The translations under genes were made by a program, and so were the position numbers. A stretch of 64,000 bases of DNA from Roseimaritima ulvae (lineage in GTDB: Bacteria; Planctomycetota; Planctomycetia; Pirellulales; Pirellulaceae). Positions 16,461 to 25,611 of this stretch are shown in pieces; within the stretch, counting starts at the first letter, position 1, and each line of letters begins with the position of its first letter. The DNA is taken from NCBI RefSeq assembly GCF_008065135.1, contig NZ_CP042914.1, positions 8,103,404-8,167,403 of the forward strand, written 5' to 3'. Below the pieces are notes generated by a model. It was not told where the DNA came from, did not search any database, and saw nothing but the letters and a program-made list of their open reading frames with translations.

Positions 16461-18332
16461 GTGGCTGCAAACCCGATGCATTCGTCTCTCAAAGCCCCCG
16501 CTCGCATGGGGGGCGTCCTCTCGAATCTGGTCATTATGCTGGTCATTGCCGGTGGGATTGCTGGCGGGGGGTATTACTACTATTTCAATCAAAACACCGA
16601 TGATTTAACGGCTGACCTGATCACCCACCCTGTCAAACGGGGGCCCTTTGATCACATCGTGCTGGAGCAGGGTGAGATCGAAAGCAGCCGCAACACGGAA
16701 TTGGTGTGCGAGGTTAAATCCAGCTCTGGCGGCGGCGGCGGGGTCTCCATCCTGTGGGTCATCGACGAAGGCACGCCGGTCAAGAAGGGCGACAAACTGG
16801 TCGAACTGGATTCGTCCCAACTGGAACAGGAGCAGAAGCAGCAGCGGATTGTGCTGGGCAACGCGGAAGCCAATGTGACCAGCGGCATCGCGGCGGTCGA
16901 ACAGGCCGTGATCGCTCGCCAAGAATACCTCGAAGGCGTGTACATGACCGACGAGAAGGCGATCGAAAGCGAGATCGCGGTGGCTCAGCAAGACCTCCGC
17001 AAAGCCAAACTGGCACTCGATAGCTCCGAACGTCTGGTCGCCAAGGGATTGGTGAAATCCCTGCAGCTGGAAGCCGACCAGTTTGCCGTCGCCAACGCCC
17101 AGAACAAACTCGACGCCGCTCAAGGACGATTAAAAGTCCTCCAGAACCTGACCCGCCAAAAAATGCTGGTCCAGTTCGACAGCGACATCGCTGCCGCCCG
17201 TGCCGCCCTGGAAGCTCTCCGCGGCACGCTGGAAGAAGAAAAAGAGAAAATGACGGAGCTGGAACAGCAGATCGCCGCCTGTGTGATGGTCGCTCCCACC
17301 GATGGCGTGGTCGTGCATGCCAACAAATACAGTCGTCGCGGCGGCAATGCCGAAGTCGTCATCGAAGCCGGAGCCGTGGTCCGCGAACGCCAACCGATCA
17401 TCCGCCTGCCCGACCCCAGCTTGATGCAGGTCAACGCCAAGATCAACGAGTCCCGCGTGACGCTGGTCCGCGAAGGCATGCCGGCTCGGATTCGTGTCGA
17501 CGCCGTCCCCGGCTTGGAATTGTCCGGACGGATCACCAAAGTCAATCGCTATGCCGAACCGGGCAGCTTCTTCAGCTCGTCGATCAAAGAATACGCCACC
17601 ATCATCGAAATCATTGATCCGCCCGAAAGCATCCGCACCGGGATGACCGCCGAAGTGCAGATCTTTGTCGAGCAACTGCCCGATGCCCTGCAGATCCCCA
17701 TCCAGGGCGTCTACGAATATAAAGACGTGGCCCTGGCATTGGTCGACAAGGGCAATGGCGAGCTGGAAACGCGGACCGTCAAAGTGGGCGCGGCCAACAG
17801 CAAAACGGCCACCATCGAGGAAGGCATCGCCGAAGGTGAAAACGTGGTGCTGAACCTTCGCGATCACCTGCATCTGGTCGACCTGCCCACCGTCGCAGCG
17901 GTCGACAACTCGGACATGATGGCAATCCGCGACGCACCCTCGCCGGGTTCTCTCGATGGACCCAGCGGCGGCGCTCCGCCCGCCAACCCGGCCGCTCAAG
18001 CGATCGTCAAGCAAGCCTTTGAAGACAACGATACCGATGGCGATGGGCAGTTGTCGGCAGCCGAAATCACGGCCGCCGGCGGTCGCTTTCGTTCGCTGAT
18101 CCTGACCGCCGACGGCGATGATGACGGCAACGTAAATCGCACCGAATTGACCCTGGCCGCCGGCAAAATGCTGGCCGCCAACCAACGCGGTGGCGGTCCC
18201 GGCGGTGGTGCTCCTGGAGCTCGTGCCGCCGGAGGACCTCGCGATGGACGCGGCCCCGGTGGGGGCGGTCGACCCGGTGGCGGTGGTGGTCGACCCGGCG
18301 GTGGCGGCGGACCGGCCGGAGGAGGTCGCTGA
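16461..18332 (+). CDS. HlyD/MacA-type periplasmic adaptor with C-terminal EF-hands
   Basis: 623 residues from GTG 16461 (AAGG 8 bases upstream). One N-terminal membrane anchor (SNLVIMLVIAGGIAGGGYYYY) is followed by the lipoyl/hairpin halves: LVELDSSQLEQEQ, a long alpha-hairpin with coiled-coil character (~residues 110-270), then DGVVVHANKYSRRGG and a beta-barrel region with GMPARIRVDAVPG. This is the adaptor that links an ABC permease to the outer membrane. From ~residue 520 two EF-hand-like loops follow (DNDTDGDGQLSAAE and TADGDDDGNVNRTEL), and the chain ends in a ~50-residue Gly/Pro/Arg tail. An EF-hand extension is unusual for MacA. It overlaps the ATPase gene by one base. Confidence 0.9.
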   Translation: MAANPMHSSLKAPARMGGVLSNLVIMLVIAGGIAGGGYYYYFNQNTDDLTADLITHPVKRGPFDHIVLEQGEIESSRNTELVCEVKSSSGGGGGVSILWVIDEGTPVKKGDKLVELDSSQLEQEQKQQRIVLGNAEANVTSGIAAVEQAVIARQEYLEGVYMTDEKAIESEIAVAQQDLRKAKLALDSSERLVAKGLVKSLQLEADQFAVANAQNKLDAAQGRLKVLQNLTRQKMLVQFDSDIAAARAALEALRGTLEEEKEKMTELEQQIAACVMVAPTDGVVVHANKYSRRGGNAEVVIEAGAVVRERQPIIRLPDPSLMQVNAKINESRVTLVREGMPARIRVDAVPGLELSGRITKVNRYAEPGSFFSSSIKEYATIIEIIDPPESIRTGMTAEVQIFVEQLPDALQIPIQGVYEYKDVALALVDKGNGELETRTVKVGAANSKTATIEEGIAEGENVVLNLRDHLHLVDLPTVAAVDNSDMMAIRDAPSPGSLDGPSGGAPPANPAAQAIVKQAFEDNDTDGDGQLSAAEITAAGGRFRSLILTADGDDDGNVNRTELTLAAGKMLAANQRGGGPGGGAPGARAAGGPRDGRGPGGGGRPGGGGGRPGGGGGPAGGGR

Positions 18333-19156
18333 TGTCGTCGGTCCACAACCCCTACGCCGAACCGGTCTCCACCACTCGCAGTCCCTCTACAGCCTCCCGC
18401 CCGCTGGCCACGGCGATTCGCAACGTGACCAAAGAGTACGTGCTGAAGAGCGAAACCGTGCGAGCCCTCCGCGGCGTCTCCTTCGACGTTCCTGAAGGCG
18501 ATTACGTCGCCATTATGGGTCCCTCGGGCAGCGGCAAAAGTACGCTGCTCAACCTGCTGGGCTGCCTTGATAAACCGTCCGCCGGCCAACTGCTGTTGGG
18601 TCAGGACGACATTTCCAAGATGTCGGATGACCAACTGGCCGAAGTCCGCTGTCGGCGGATCGGGTTTGTGTTCCAGTCCTACAACTTGATCCAACAATTA
18701 ACCGTCGTCGAAAACATCCAGGTTCCGCTCTACTACCAGGGACGTCTGGGTTCCAAAGAAAACAAGCGAGCCGTCGAACTGGCCGAAGTGGTTGGCCTGG
18801 GCGATCGTTTGGACCACCGCCCCCAGCAACTCTCCGGCGGTCAGCAACAACGCGTGGCGATCGCCCGCAGCTTGGTCAACGACCCTTACTTTATCTTGGC
18901 CGACGAAGCGACCGGTAACCTCGACTCCAAAACCACCGAGGAAATCCTCACGCTGTTCGATCGCCTCAACAGCGAAGGACGCACGATCATCATGGTCACC
19001 CACGAAGACGACGTTTCCCGACGCGCCAAACGCATCGTGCGACTGAAAGACGGGCTGCTGAAAAGCGATACCATCAACAGCGAAGAAGATCGGCAAAGCG
19101 CCCGCCGCGAACAACGCGCCAACGTCGAAGCCCTGGCTGCCCGGGAGGCCGAATAG
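18332..19156 (+). CDS. MacB/LolD-type ABC transporter ATP-binding protein
   Basis: 274 residues; the ATG overlaps the adaptor stop (TGATG). Nucleotide-binding motifs are all present: Walker A GPSGSGKST, Q-loop FVFQSYNLIQQLTV, signature LSGGQQQR, Walker B FILADEAT followed by GNLDSKT, and the H-loop MVTHEDD. The ~30-residue N-terminal tail and the charged C-terminal tail (DRQSARREQRANVEALAARE) extend the usual ~230-residue LolD/MacB domain. It powers export of a peptide, lipoprotein, lipid or drug across the envelope with the flanking adaptor and permease; the substrate is unknown. Confidence 0.95.
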   Translation: MSSVHNPYAEPVSTTRSPSTASRPLATAIRNVTKEYVLKSETVRALRGVSFDVPEGDYVAIMGPSGSGKSTLLNLLGCLDKPSAGQLLLGQDDISKMSDDQLAEVRCRRIGFVFQSYNLIQQLTVVENIQVPLYYQGRLGSKENKRAVELAEVVGLGDRLDHRPQQLSGGQQQRVAIARSLVNDPYFILADEATGNLDSKTTEEILTLFDRLNSEGRTIIMVTHEDDVSRRAKRIVRLKDGLLKSDTINSEEDRQSARREQRANVEALAAREAE

Positions 19157-20500
19157 ATGATGCTGTGGCTGCGAACCTGGCAACTGGGCGTCAAAAGCCT
19201 GCTGCTGCACCCCTTGCGCAGCGGCTTGACCATGCTGGGCATCCTGATCGGCGTGTGGGCCGTGATCGTGTTAACGGCGATCAGTCAAGGCGCCAGCGAC
19301 CAGGTCCAACGACAACTCGAATCGCTGGGTGCGGACACCATCATCCTGGTCAGCGTCAAACCGTCGGAAGAAAAGCTGACCAGCAGCAACACCACCAAGT
19401 ACGGGCTGACCCGTGACGACTTGGATCTGGTCAAAGCCGCCGTGCCGACGCTGGAAACCGAAACGGTCAACCCGATTCGAGAAATCCGCCGCCAGTTTTC
19501 CCGCGGCGACAACTTGGTCGACGGCCGACTGGTGGGCTGCACGCCGGGCTATGCCGATTTGAACCGCCTGAAACTTCGCAACCGCGGCGGCCGCTTCATT
19601 TCCGATATCGACAACAGCAGCCGAGCGACCGTGTGCGTGCTGTCGTCCAACGTCGCCGATCGCCTGTTTCCTTACGAAGACCCCATCGGCAAACGCATCT
19701 ACATGCCCGAAAGCACCGACTACTACCTGGTCGTGGGCGTGCTGCAACACCGTACCGCTTCGGCAGCCATCGGCGGCTCGCTGGATTCCCAAGACTTTTC
19801 CAACGACGTCTACATCCCCATCAAAACCTTGCGAGGCCGCATCGGCGATCGCATCGTGACCCGCCGCAGTGGGCAGTTCCAAGTCGAAGAGATGGAACTG
19901 AACCAGATTACACTGCGCGTCGGCGGTGGCGAAAAACAGGTTCGCAGCACGGCCAAGATGATCGAAGACCTGCTCAAACCACGACACGCACAGCTCGGCG
20001 ACGCCGCCGTGGTCGTTCCCTTGGAACTGCTCGAACAAGCTCGCAACCTGCGGCTGATGTTTTTGGGCATCGGCGTGTTGATCGCCTGCATCTCGCTGAT
20101 CGTTGGCGGCATCGGGATCATGAACATTATGTTGGCCAGCGTTACCGAACGAACTCGGGAGATCGGAGTCCGCCGCGCGTTGGGCGCCAAACGCAGCGAC
20201 ATCACGCGGCAGTTCCTGGTGGAAACCGTTGCGCTCAGTTTCGCCGGAGCGTTTTTGGGAATCCTATTAGGCTTCCTCGGGCCGCCGATGTACACCGGCA
20301 TGTTGGCGGTGATCGAAAGCTGGTCGCCGGACAAGTACGCCGCCCTGCCCGATGTGATTCGCGAAGCCCAACCGACGATCGTCTATGAAACGATTCCGCT
20401 GGCCGTGGGTATCGCCGTGGCCGTGGGACTGGCCAGCGGATTGTATCCAGCCATCCGCGCCGCCCGCATGAATCCCATCGACGCCCTCCGACACGAATAA
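19157..20500 (+). CDS. MacB-like ABC transporter permease (FtsX domain)
   Basis: 447 residues, starting directly after the ATPase stop. The topology is MacB/LolC type: one N-terminal helix (LRSGLTMLGILIGVWAVIVLTAIS), a ~230-residue periplasmic MacB_PCD-like domain with the LESLGADTIILVSV start, then three helices of the FtsX module (LMFLGIGVLIACISLIVGGIGIMNIML, the coupling segment RTREIGVRRALGAKRSDI, and IPLAVGIAVAVGLASGLYPAIRAARMNPIDALRHE). The C-terminal AARMNPIDALR is diagnostic. It is the third gene of a compact adaptor-ATPase-permease operon acting in the inner membrane by mechanotransmission. Confidence 0.95.
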   Translation: MMLWLRTWQLGVKSLLLHPLRSGLTMLGILIGVWAVIVLTAISQGASDQVQRQLESLGADTIILVSVKPSEEKLTSSNTTKYGLTRDDLDLVKAAVPTLETETVNPIREIRRQFSRGDNLVDGRLVGCTPGYADLNRLKLRNRGGRFISDIDNSSRATVCVLSSNVADRLFPYEDPIGKRIYMPESTDYYLVVGVLQHRTASAAIGGSLDSQDFSNDVYIPIKTLRGRIGDRIVTRRSGQFQVEEMELNQITLRVGGGEKQVRSTAKMIEDLLKPRHAQLGDAAVVVPLELLEQARNLRLMFLGIGVLIACISLIVGGIGIMNIMLASVTERTREIGVRRALGAKRSDITRQFLVETVALSFAGAFLGILLGFLGPPMYTGMLAVIESWSPDKYAALPDVIREAQPTIVYETIPLAVGIAVAVGLASGLYPAIRAARMNPIDALRHE

Positions 20501-20967
20501 AGTACGTCAGCCGAACTCCGTAGCTACCGTCGCCAGACGGTGGACCCGTAGCTCGTTTAACCCGTAGCCGCAGGAGCCGCGAAACGTTCGGCGCGAACCC
20601 TTGTGCACAACAGGCTCCGCAGGCGCAGGCGTGGTCCGCCGGGGGCTGTAAACGAAGCGAACCGGTCGTGATAACCGATAGCCCACACCAACACTCAAGG
20701 CAGTCCGCGCCGGCGCCGGCGGAGACTACTGACTTAGTAGCATTGAAGAGAGAGCAGACGGCACTTCACCCCCCCTGGGAGGGTCGAGCCTTAGCGAGGG
20801 GAGGGTTTCTCGGCTGCCGACAATGGTTCTCACGACCTGCAAGTCCAACGCACCCTCCCCGCTCGTTCCTCGCGACCCTCCCAGAGGGAGGATGTAATGC
20901 TATTAAGTCAGGCGTCTCCTGCGGCTACGGGTCAAACGAGGTAGCCGATCGCGTCAGGCTGGAAAGC
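20501..20967. repeat. Convergent intergenic region filled by repeats (families B and C)
   Basis: A family B unit (TAGCTACCGTCGCCAGACGG) lies at 20518-20547. A ~183-bp family C element spans 20729-20911, with terminal arms CTGACTTAGTAGCATT and AATGCTATTAAGTCAG and inner CCTGGGAGGGTCGAGCCT / CGCGACCCTCCCAGAGG arms. A CAGGCTCCGCAGGCGCAGG-type segment lies between them. No gene was recognised. The genes on either side converge, so this is the terminator region for both. Confidence 0.7.
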
Positions 20968-22578
20968 CTAACGTACTTGCAGCAACGTTTCGTACGTCGC
21001 GGTCAACGTTTCCAGCGGGTAGATGCAAAACGGATGCTCGCGGCTGGCCAACAACTGCTGTTGCTTGACCCGCTCTTGCGTTTCAGCCAACCTCCGCTGC
21101 AATTGCTCACGCGTCCCATCAAGGTTGGCCGACAGCCGATCGTTGACCACTTGCAGCTGTTGATGCCAGGCCTGCTTGTCGCCGCGCTGCGGAATGTTCT
21201 GCAGCAACTCGCGATGCTGCCGCAGCAACTCTTCCGGCAACGCGGCTTGGCCCGCGAACCGCTGAGGATTGAAACGAGTGCTGCGAATCTGTTCGCGGAG
21301 CTCGCGCAGGTGGTGTTCGCCGACGTCCAGCGGACCGCCGTGCGACGCGCCCGGCAACAACACCGTGGCCGACATCACCATAAACCGTGGCGGTTCGATT
21401 TCGAAAAACCGCCGCATGATCGTATCGCCCAGTTGATCGTATTTGCCGCCGCCGATGCCGTGCAAGAACAGATCGCCCAGCACCAGTCGCGAGTACATCG
21501 TGGTGATCAGCGCCCGAGGACGCAGCTTGACGTTGGTCGATTGAGCTTCGAACAACTGTTCGGCGGTTTGCGGATCGTGCGGATCGTTATTGATCTGAAA
21601 ACACACGCCATCGAGATCGGAAATCTCCAGCTGGTCGCCATTGGCCCGCACCCACACGGGCCGTCGCTGCGGCGCGTTATCGCCGTAGATCCACAGCGGT
21701 GCCTCCAACCATCCGTCACGCTCGCCCAATAACGGAACCGGATGAGCCGAACTGCGGATCCCGTGTGCCAGCCGGTATTGTTTGACCGAAGCGTTGTAAC
21801 ACTCGTGCAGCCGCGGCAATTCACTGATCAGCCCAACCAGAAAAGCGGCGAAGGAACGACTGCGACAGACCACGCTCAGCGGCAGCTCCAGCGTCTGCAG
21901 GCCGACTTGCCCTTCCAACGCGTGACGGGCCCCGGCCAACGCACAGCCGGTGTTCTCACAGCGGTCGGCCGCCCGGCGAGCGTGCGGCCACAATTCCAAC
22001 ACGTTGGGGTCCGACACCCAGGGCTGGACCGCCTCGGCCAAACGCTGATCGAATGAATCGAATCGATTTCGGTTGGCGATCCGATGCTGTTCCAGCGGTA
22101 CGCTCGCGCCGGGGTCGTCGTAGGCCACGGTGGTGGCTTGGATCGAGCCGTCGGAGGATCGCGTGGGCACTCGCACGCTACCGCTGCCCCGCAGGTCATT
22201 GTCGACCACCAAGTTGATCGGCGTGGCGTGCAGCTTGGTCGCCAGATGGGAGAGGGCGAAGTTTTTGAACCACACGCCGGGGTGGAATAGCTGCGGCTGG
22301 TGACCGGCCAACAGGATCGCATCGGTTCCCGTCGGTCCCTGGTAGTCGCGGTAGCGAGTCGTGTAGTGCGTCGCGGCGCGCAGCAGATCCGCGCGGGCTT
22401 GCCGCCGCAGGTCCGCGATAGCGATGCCCGAAAATTCGATATCCCAATCCGCAGCGGCGCGAGCATTATCGGCCAAGAGCTGTGCGGCCGAATCCAGCGG
22501 TGGGTCAATCAGGGCAGACCGATCGGTGCGAGGCACGCGATAGGCCTGAAAGGCGGTGGGGGCTTCCAGGGTTTTCAT
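20968..22578 (-). CDS. BshC-like protein of unknown function
   Basis: About 536 residues from the ATG at 22578, which overlaps the stop of the preceding glycosyltransferase (ATGA); the longer frame to 22794 lies inside that gene. An early motif ILLAGHQPQLFHPGVWFKN, then INLVVDNDL, resembles the GxQ-x2-LF-x-GP segment of BshC, the cysteine-adding enzyme of bacillithiol synthesis. Near the end a coiled coil (~450-510, RLAETQERVKQQQLLASRE) followed by HPFCIYPLETL mirrors BshC's C-terminal coiled coil and 'LPFY' stretch. The central ~250 residues are not recognisable. Other bacillithiol genes (bshA, bshB) are not in the window. The homology is suggestive, not proven. Confidence 0.5.
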   Translation of the reverse strand: MKTLEAPTAFQAYRVPRTDRSALIDPPLDSAAQLLADNARAAADWDIEFSGIAIADLRRQARADLLRAATHYTTRYRDYQGPTGTDAILLAGHQPQLFHPGVWFKNFALSHLATKLHATPINLVVDNDLRGSGSVRVPTRSSDGSIQATTVAYDDPGASVPLEQHRIANRNRFDSFDQRLAEAVQPWVSDPNVLELWPHARRAADRCENTGCALAGARHALEGQVGLQTLELPLSVVCRSRSFAAFLVGLISELPRLHECYNASVKQYRLAHGIRSSAHPVPLLGERDGWLEAPLWIYGDNAPQRRPVWVRANGDQLEISDLDGVCFQINNDPHDPQTAEQLFEAQSTNVKLRPRALITTMYSRLVLGDLFLHGIGGGKYDQLGDTIMRRFFEIEPPRFMVMSATVLLPGASHGGPLDVGEHHLRELREQIRSTRFNPQRFAGQAALPEELLRQHRELLQNIPQRGDKQAWHQQLQVVNDRLSANLDGTREQLQRRLAETQERVKQQQLLASREHPFCIYPLETLTATYETLLQVR

Positions 22579-23339
22579 CCGAGCGAGTTGTTGCAAAACC
22601 GGTTGCGGCTCTCTGGCAGGACTCGCCCTTGGGCACAGACGGTCGCCATCGATTCCTCGATGATCTGATTGTAATAACGAAGCCGCGTCTCCGCATGGTC
22701 CAAGGACCCGCCAAACGACCGTTCCAGGTCCAAATAGATCAGCGGCACGGGCAGTTCCATAATGCTCAGATCCGCCGCCGCCGCTTCGACCCACAACTGC
22801 AGCGGCATCGCGTAGCCATTATCGGTGATCCGCAACTTCCGCAGCGCCTCGGTCCGATAAGCTTTGAAACCACAAAAGCCGTCCGTCAAATTGAGCCCCA
22901 ACCGATCGTTCAGCTGCGCGGTGATGCGGCGGTTGATGAACAGCCGCTGCGGCGGGGGCTGACTGTCGCCCTCGTACTGTTTTAGGTAGCGGCTGCCCGA
23001 GACGATATCGAACGATTTGCCGGCTTCGATAAATCGCGGAATCCGTTTCGGTTGGTGCTGACCATCGCAGTCCAGCGTGACCAGCCCATCGAAGCCCTTA
23101 TCGATGGCGAACTGAAATGCCGACTGCAGAGCGGCCCCGTAGCCCCGATTTTGAGGGTGATGGACCACACGCACATCGTCGCGGCGAGCCAGCAATTCGC
23201 TGGTTCCGTCGCTGCTGCCATCGTCCACGACCAGCACATCGGCCGCGTACTGCAGGACTTCGTCCAACACCGCATCGACGTGCGTCGCTTCGTTAAAGAC
23301 CGGCAACGCCGCCAACCATCGTTCGTTTTCGTGTCTCAA
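22575..23339 (-). CDS. Family 2 glycosyltransferase (dolichyl/polyprenyl-phosphate type)
   Basis: 254 residues from a TTG at 23339, set by a strong AGGAGG 5-6 bases upstream; no ATG is in position. The GT-A fold is complete: LAALPVFNEATHVDAVLDEV, LVVDDGSSDGTSELL, NRGYGAALQSAFQFA, then the DxD loop LVTLDCDGQHQPKRIPRFI and SGSRYLKQY. These match DPMS-like transferases that move a sugar to a polyprenyl phosphate or to an envelope glycan. No C-terminal membrane helices are present. It is translationally coupled to the BshC-like gene by a 4-base overlap. Confidence 0.88.
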   Translation of the reverse strand: MRHENERWLAALPVFNEATHVDAVLDEVLQYAADVLVVDDGSSDGTSELLARRDDVRVVHHPQNRGYGAALQSAFQFAIDKGFDGLVTLDCDGQHQPKRIPRFIEAGKSFDIVSGSRYLKQYEGDSQPPPQRLFINRRITAQLNDRLGLNLTDGFCGFKAYRTEALRKLRITDNGYAMPLQLWVEAAAADLSIMELPVPLIYLDLERSFGGSLDHAETRLRYYNQIIEESMATVCAQGRVLPESRNRFCNNSLG

Positions 23340-23381
23340 AGCTTCCTCCTATGGAACCAACCCACCGCGACGATCGCCGTC

Positions 23382-23441
23382 GTAGCATGACTCTCTGAGT
23401 CGTGCAGGCGCGCGGGGACACGACTCGGAGAGTCATGCTAC
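23382..23441. repeat. Family D 60-bp hairpin, copy 1
   Basis: Arms GTAGCATGACTCTCTGAGTC and GACTCGGAGAGTCATGCTAC flank ~20 bp. It lies upstream of the TTG-start glycosyltransferase. Copy 2 is at 41911-41970 with the same spacing. Possibly a REP-like element. Confidence 0.8.
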
Positions 23442-23562
23442 AGAGTCCACCGAGCGTGCAATTTCTGCGCCAGCCAGCTCATTCTAGCCCTCTGGCAATG
23501 CTCGTTGAGTTCATCGCACCGCCACGGGGTCGGTAAAACACTGGAAAACGGCCGCAAAACGG

Positions 23563-24393
23563 CTAGAGATTCGCAATCGGGTCGCGATCGTTTTCGCTGG
23601 CCCAGATCGTCAGTCGATCGTGGAGCGCTGCCAGTCGGCCTGCCAATTCTTCCATTGCAAAGCGTTCGCTGGCGTAGTGGCCGAGCAGCACCAGGCCGAC
23701 GCCGCGAGCTTCCGCATCCAGGCAGGTGTGGAAGGTGGCTTCACCGGTGACCATCGCATTGCAACCGCGCTGCACCGCGACATCCAGAAAGCTGCCGCCG
23801 CTGCCACAGGCCAGCGCGACTTTCCGCACCAGTTGGTCTGGCGAGCCCACCAAGCGAACGCCGCTGGCCGACGTCTTGGCCGCCACGGCTTGCGCCACAT
23901 GGCCCAGCGTGGTGCCTTCAGCGGCGCGGCCCTGGCGGCCGGCGCCATGCGGCACCTCCACCGAGGGTGAATCGGCCAGAGCAGAGGGTTCTGCGTCCCA
24001 TTCGATCAGCTTGAGCGGTGCCACATCATCCAACTGCAGGCAATCAGCCAGCTGTTGGTTGATGCCATCGACGGCCGAATCCCAAGCCGTGTGAGCGCTA
24101 TATACGGCCACGCCACCACGGATCAGGTCCAGCAGCATCCCGCCGGCCACCGTATCGCGGGTGATGCGAGCCAAGGGTTTGAAGGGCAGCGGGTGATGGC
24201 TGACGATCAAATCCGCCCGCCGCTCGACGGCTTCGGCGACCACCGCGGGCGTGATCGTCAAGCACACCATGACACGTTGGACGGGTTGCCGGCGGTCACC
24301 CACCAGCAGACCGACATTGTCCCAAGACTCGGCCAGCGGCAACGGAGCCAACTGGGCCAGGGTCTGGCAAACGTGTTGAATGGTTTCGGACAT
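23563..24393 (-). CDS. Nif3-like dinuclear metal center protein (DUF34)
   Basis: 276 residues. The N-terminus has LAESWDNVGLLVGD, then RADLIVSHHPLPFKPL, where the two His residues are metal ligands in YbgI/Nif3 structures. The C-terminus has VTGEATFHTCLDAEARG...LLGHYASERFAMEEL with the second metal-site His/Glu. The family forms toroidal hexamers. It is often called GTP cyclohydrolase I type 2, but activity is not established. It follows infC by 5 bases and is probably co-transcribed with it. Confidence 0.9.
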   Translation of the reverse strand: MSETIQHVCQTLAQLAPLPLAESWDNVGLLVGDRRQPVQRVMVCLTITPAVVAEAVERRADLIVSHHPLPFKPLARITRDTVAGGMLLDLIRGGVAVYSAHTAWDSAVDGINQQLADCLQLDDVAPLKLIEWDAEPSALADSPSVEVPHGAGRQGRAAEGTTLGHVAQAVAAKTSASGVRLVGSPDQLVRKVALACGSGGSFLDVAVQRGCNAMVTGEATFHTCLDAEARGVGLVLLGHYASERFAMEELAGRLAALHDRLTIWASENDRDPIANL

Positions 24394-24398
24394 GGTCG

Positions 24399-24932
24399 CT
24401 AACGCGGAGCGATCATGCAGATCATGCGGCGACCATGTTGCTGCGGCGTGGTTTCCACCTTGCCGTATTCGCTCAGCGTTTCGATCACCGACTGCATGAC
24501 CTTACGGCCTTCTTCGATGTGAGCCATTTCCCGGCCGCGGAACAGCACCGAGACCTGGACCTTGTCCTTGTGCTTCAAGAACTTGATGGCTTGCCGCACG
24601 CGGGTGTTGATATCCTCCTGGCCCGTTTTGGGTCGCAGGCGGATTTCTTTGGTTTTGTTATGAGAACCGCCGTGGTTCTTCTTTTTGTTCTTGTCGTATT
24701 TGTACTTTCCGTAGTCCATGATCCGGCAAACCGGCGGACGCTCGGTGGGGGCCACTTCGACCAAGTCCAGGCCGGATTCCCGAGCCCGATCGAGGGCTTC
24801 CTCGGTGGGAATGATGCCCAGTTGTTCACCGTCGGCGGCGATCACACGAATGGGGGTGATACGGATTTGCGAATTGATACGAGTCGAGTCGCGTTGTTCG
24901 TTTTGTGGGGGTCGTCGTGCCAGTGCCACCAA
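24399..24932 (-). CDS. infC: Translation initiation factor IF-3
   Basis: About 178 residues. The open frame reaches 24998, but the true start is probably the TTG at 24932 or the GTG at 24929, since an AAAGGAG lies 7-10 bases upstream; rare start codons are typical of infC, where they allow IF-3 to repress its own translation. Family blocks: [63 protein letters not shown] and [16 protein letters not shown]. It binds the 30S subunit and checks start-codon pairing. The usual partners rpmI and rplT are not downstream here; a Nif3 gene is. Confidence 0.95.
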   Translation of the reverse strand: MVALARRPPQNEQRDSTRINSQIRITPIRVIAADGEQLGIIPTEEALDRARESGLDLVEVAPTERPPVCRIMDYGKYKYDKNKKKNHGGSHNKTKEIRLRPKTGQEDINTRVRQAIKFLKHKDKVQVSVLFRGREMAHIEEGRKVMQSVIETLSEYGKVETTPQQHGRRMICMIAPR

Positions 24933-25315
24933 AAAGTCGCTCCTTTGCCGGGTGGTGTTCCCAGCAAACCATGAATGAAATGAATCTCCACCGGCCAAGC
25001 ACCAAGTGGTTCATGGTTACCTAGCATGCCCAGAGTGGACAATCGGTGAAGTTCCGATAACTGCAAAGTATCGGTGCCCTGGAACCCCAAAGTCAACAGA
25101 GTTTATTGGGATTTTGACGGTTTTACCCGTTTTGCCCGCCTGCTGTACCGATGTTGTGCAGTGAAAATGGGTTCGCACCAGGGCTTGACGAGATGGGAAA
25201 CTCAACGCAGACTACCGAACCCTGACCGGCAAGCGGCGACTGGACTCCAGCGTTTCGCCCGCCGATACCCAGGGAACGCCCCGCCCACGACACATTCTGG
25301 GCGGCAGGCCCACCC
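24933..25315. other. infC leader region and tRNA upstream region, no gene recognised
   Basis: This 383-bp stretch carries the ribosome site of infC (AAAGGAG near 24940) and the region upstream of tRNA-Val. No coding frame or known regulatory RNA could be supported. A GACTGGACTCCAGCG sequence at ~25239 recalls the inner palindrome at 12845 (family F). Confidence 0.5.
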
Positions 25316-25389
25316 GGGCGATTAGCTCAGTTGGTTAGAGCGCCACGTTGACATCGTGGAGGTCACAGATTCGAATTCTGTATCGCCCA
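25316..25389 (+). tRNA. tRNA-Val (anticodon GAC)
   Basis: A 74-nt cloverleaf. The acceptor stem GGGCGAT (25316-25322) pairs with ATCGCCC (25382-25388), with discriminator A at 25389. The D-arm is TAGCTCAGTTGGTTAGAGC. The anticodon arm is CCACG-TTGACAT-CGTGG, giving anticodon GAC. The T-arm has the invariant TTCGAAT. CCA is not encoded. Confidence 0.95.
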
Positions 25390-25395
25390 CTCCCG

Positions 25396-25425
25396 AAAAA
25401 AGCCCGCCCAGCGCGGGCTTTTTTT
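25396..25425 (+). terminator. Rho-independent terminator of tRNA-Val
   Basis: An A-tract, then stem GCCCGC/GCGGGC with short loop CCAGC, then seven T residues. It directly follows the tRNA and is symmetric, so it may work on both strands. Confidence 0.92.
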
Positions 25426-25446
25426 GTGCGCCCTGCCCCGCTCCCC

Positions 25447-25547
25447 GTAGCCGAAGTCGCCAGACTTTGGAAGGAGGTAGGAAGATCACAAGCCCCATGT
25501 CCCCATAGACTTACCTCCATCTTCCTACCAAGCACGCCGGGGTCAGG
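25447..25547. repeat. Family B half-unit then family E repeat, copy 1
   Basis: GTAGCCGAAGTCGCCAGACT (25447) is a family B half-unit. It is followed at 25477 by GTAGGAAGATCACAAGCCCC, ATGTCCCCATAGACTTACC, then the mirrored ATCTTCCTACC and AAGCACGCCGGGGTCAG. Other family E copies: 27891-27955, 29426-29588, 33141-33285 and 35150-35192. Confidence 0.75.
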
Positions 25548-25611
25548 CATTGTTCAATAGCGGAGAGCATGCGGGACCGGTGGGGCAGGCGCCGGGCATA
25601 GACGAATTTGC

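Noticed and set aside
17130-18185. A 351-codon minus-strand frame opposite the HlyD adaptor
   Set aside because: Antisense of a clear adaptor gene; no motif or ribosome site.
22579-22794. N-terminal extension of the BshC-like gene
   Set aside because: It lies inside the glycosyltransferase gene in another frame; an ATGA overlap start at 22578 is much more natural.
25316-25389. tRNA read as Asp or Ile
   Set aside because: The anticodon loop TTGACAT gives GAC in positions 34-36, which is Val.
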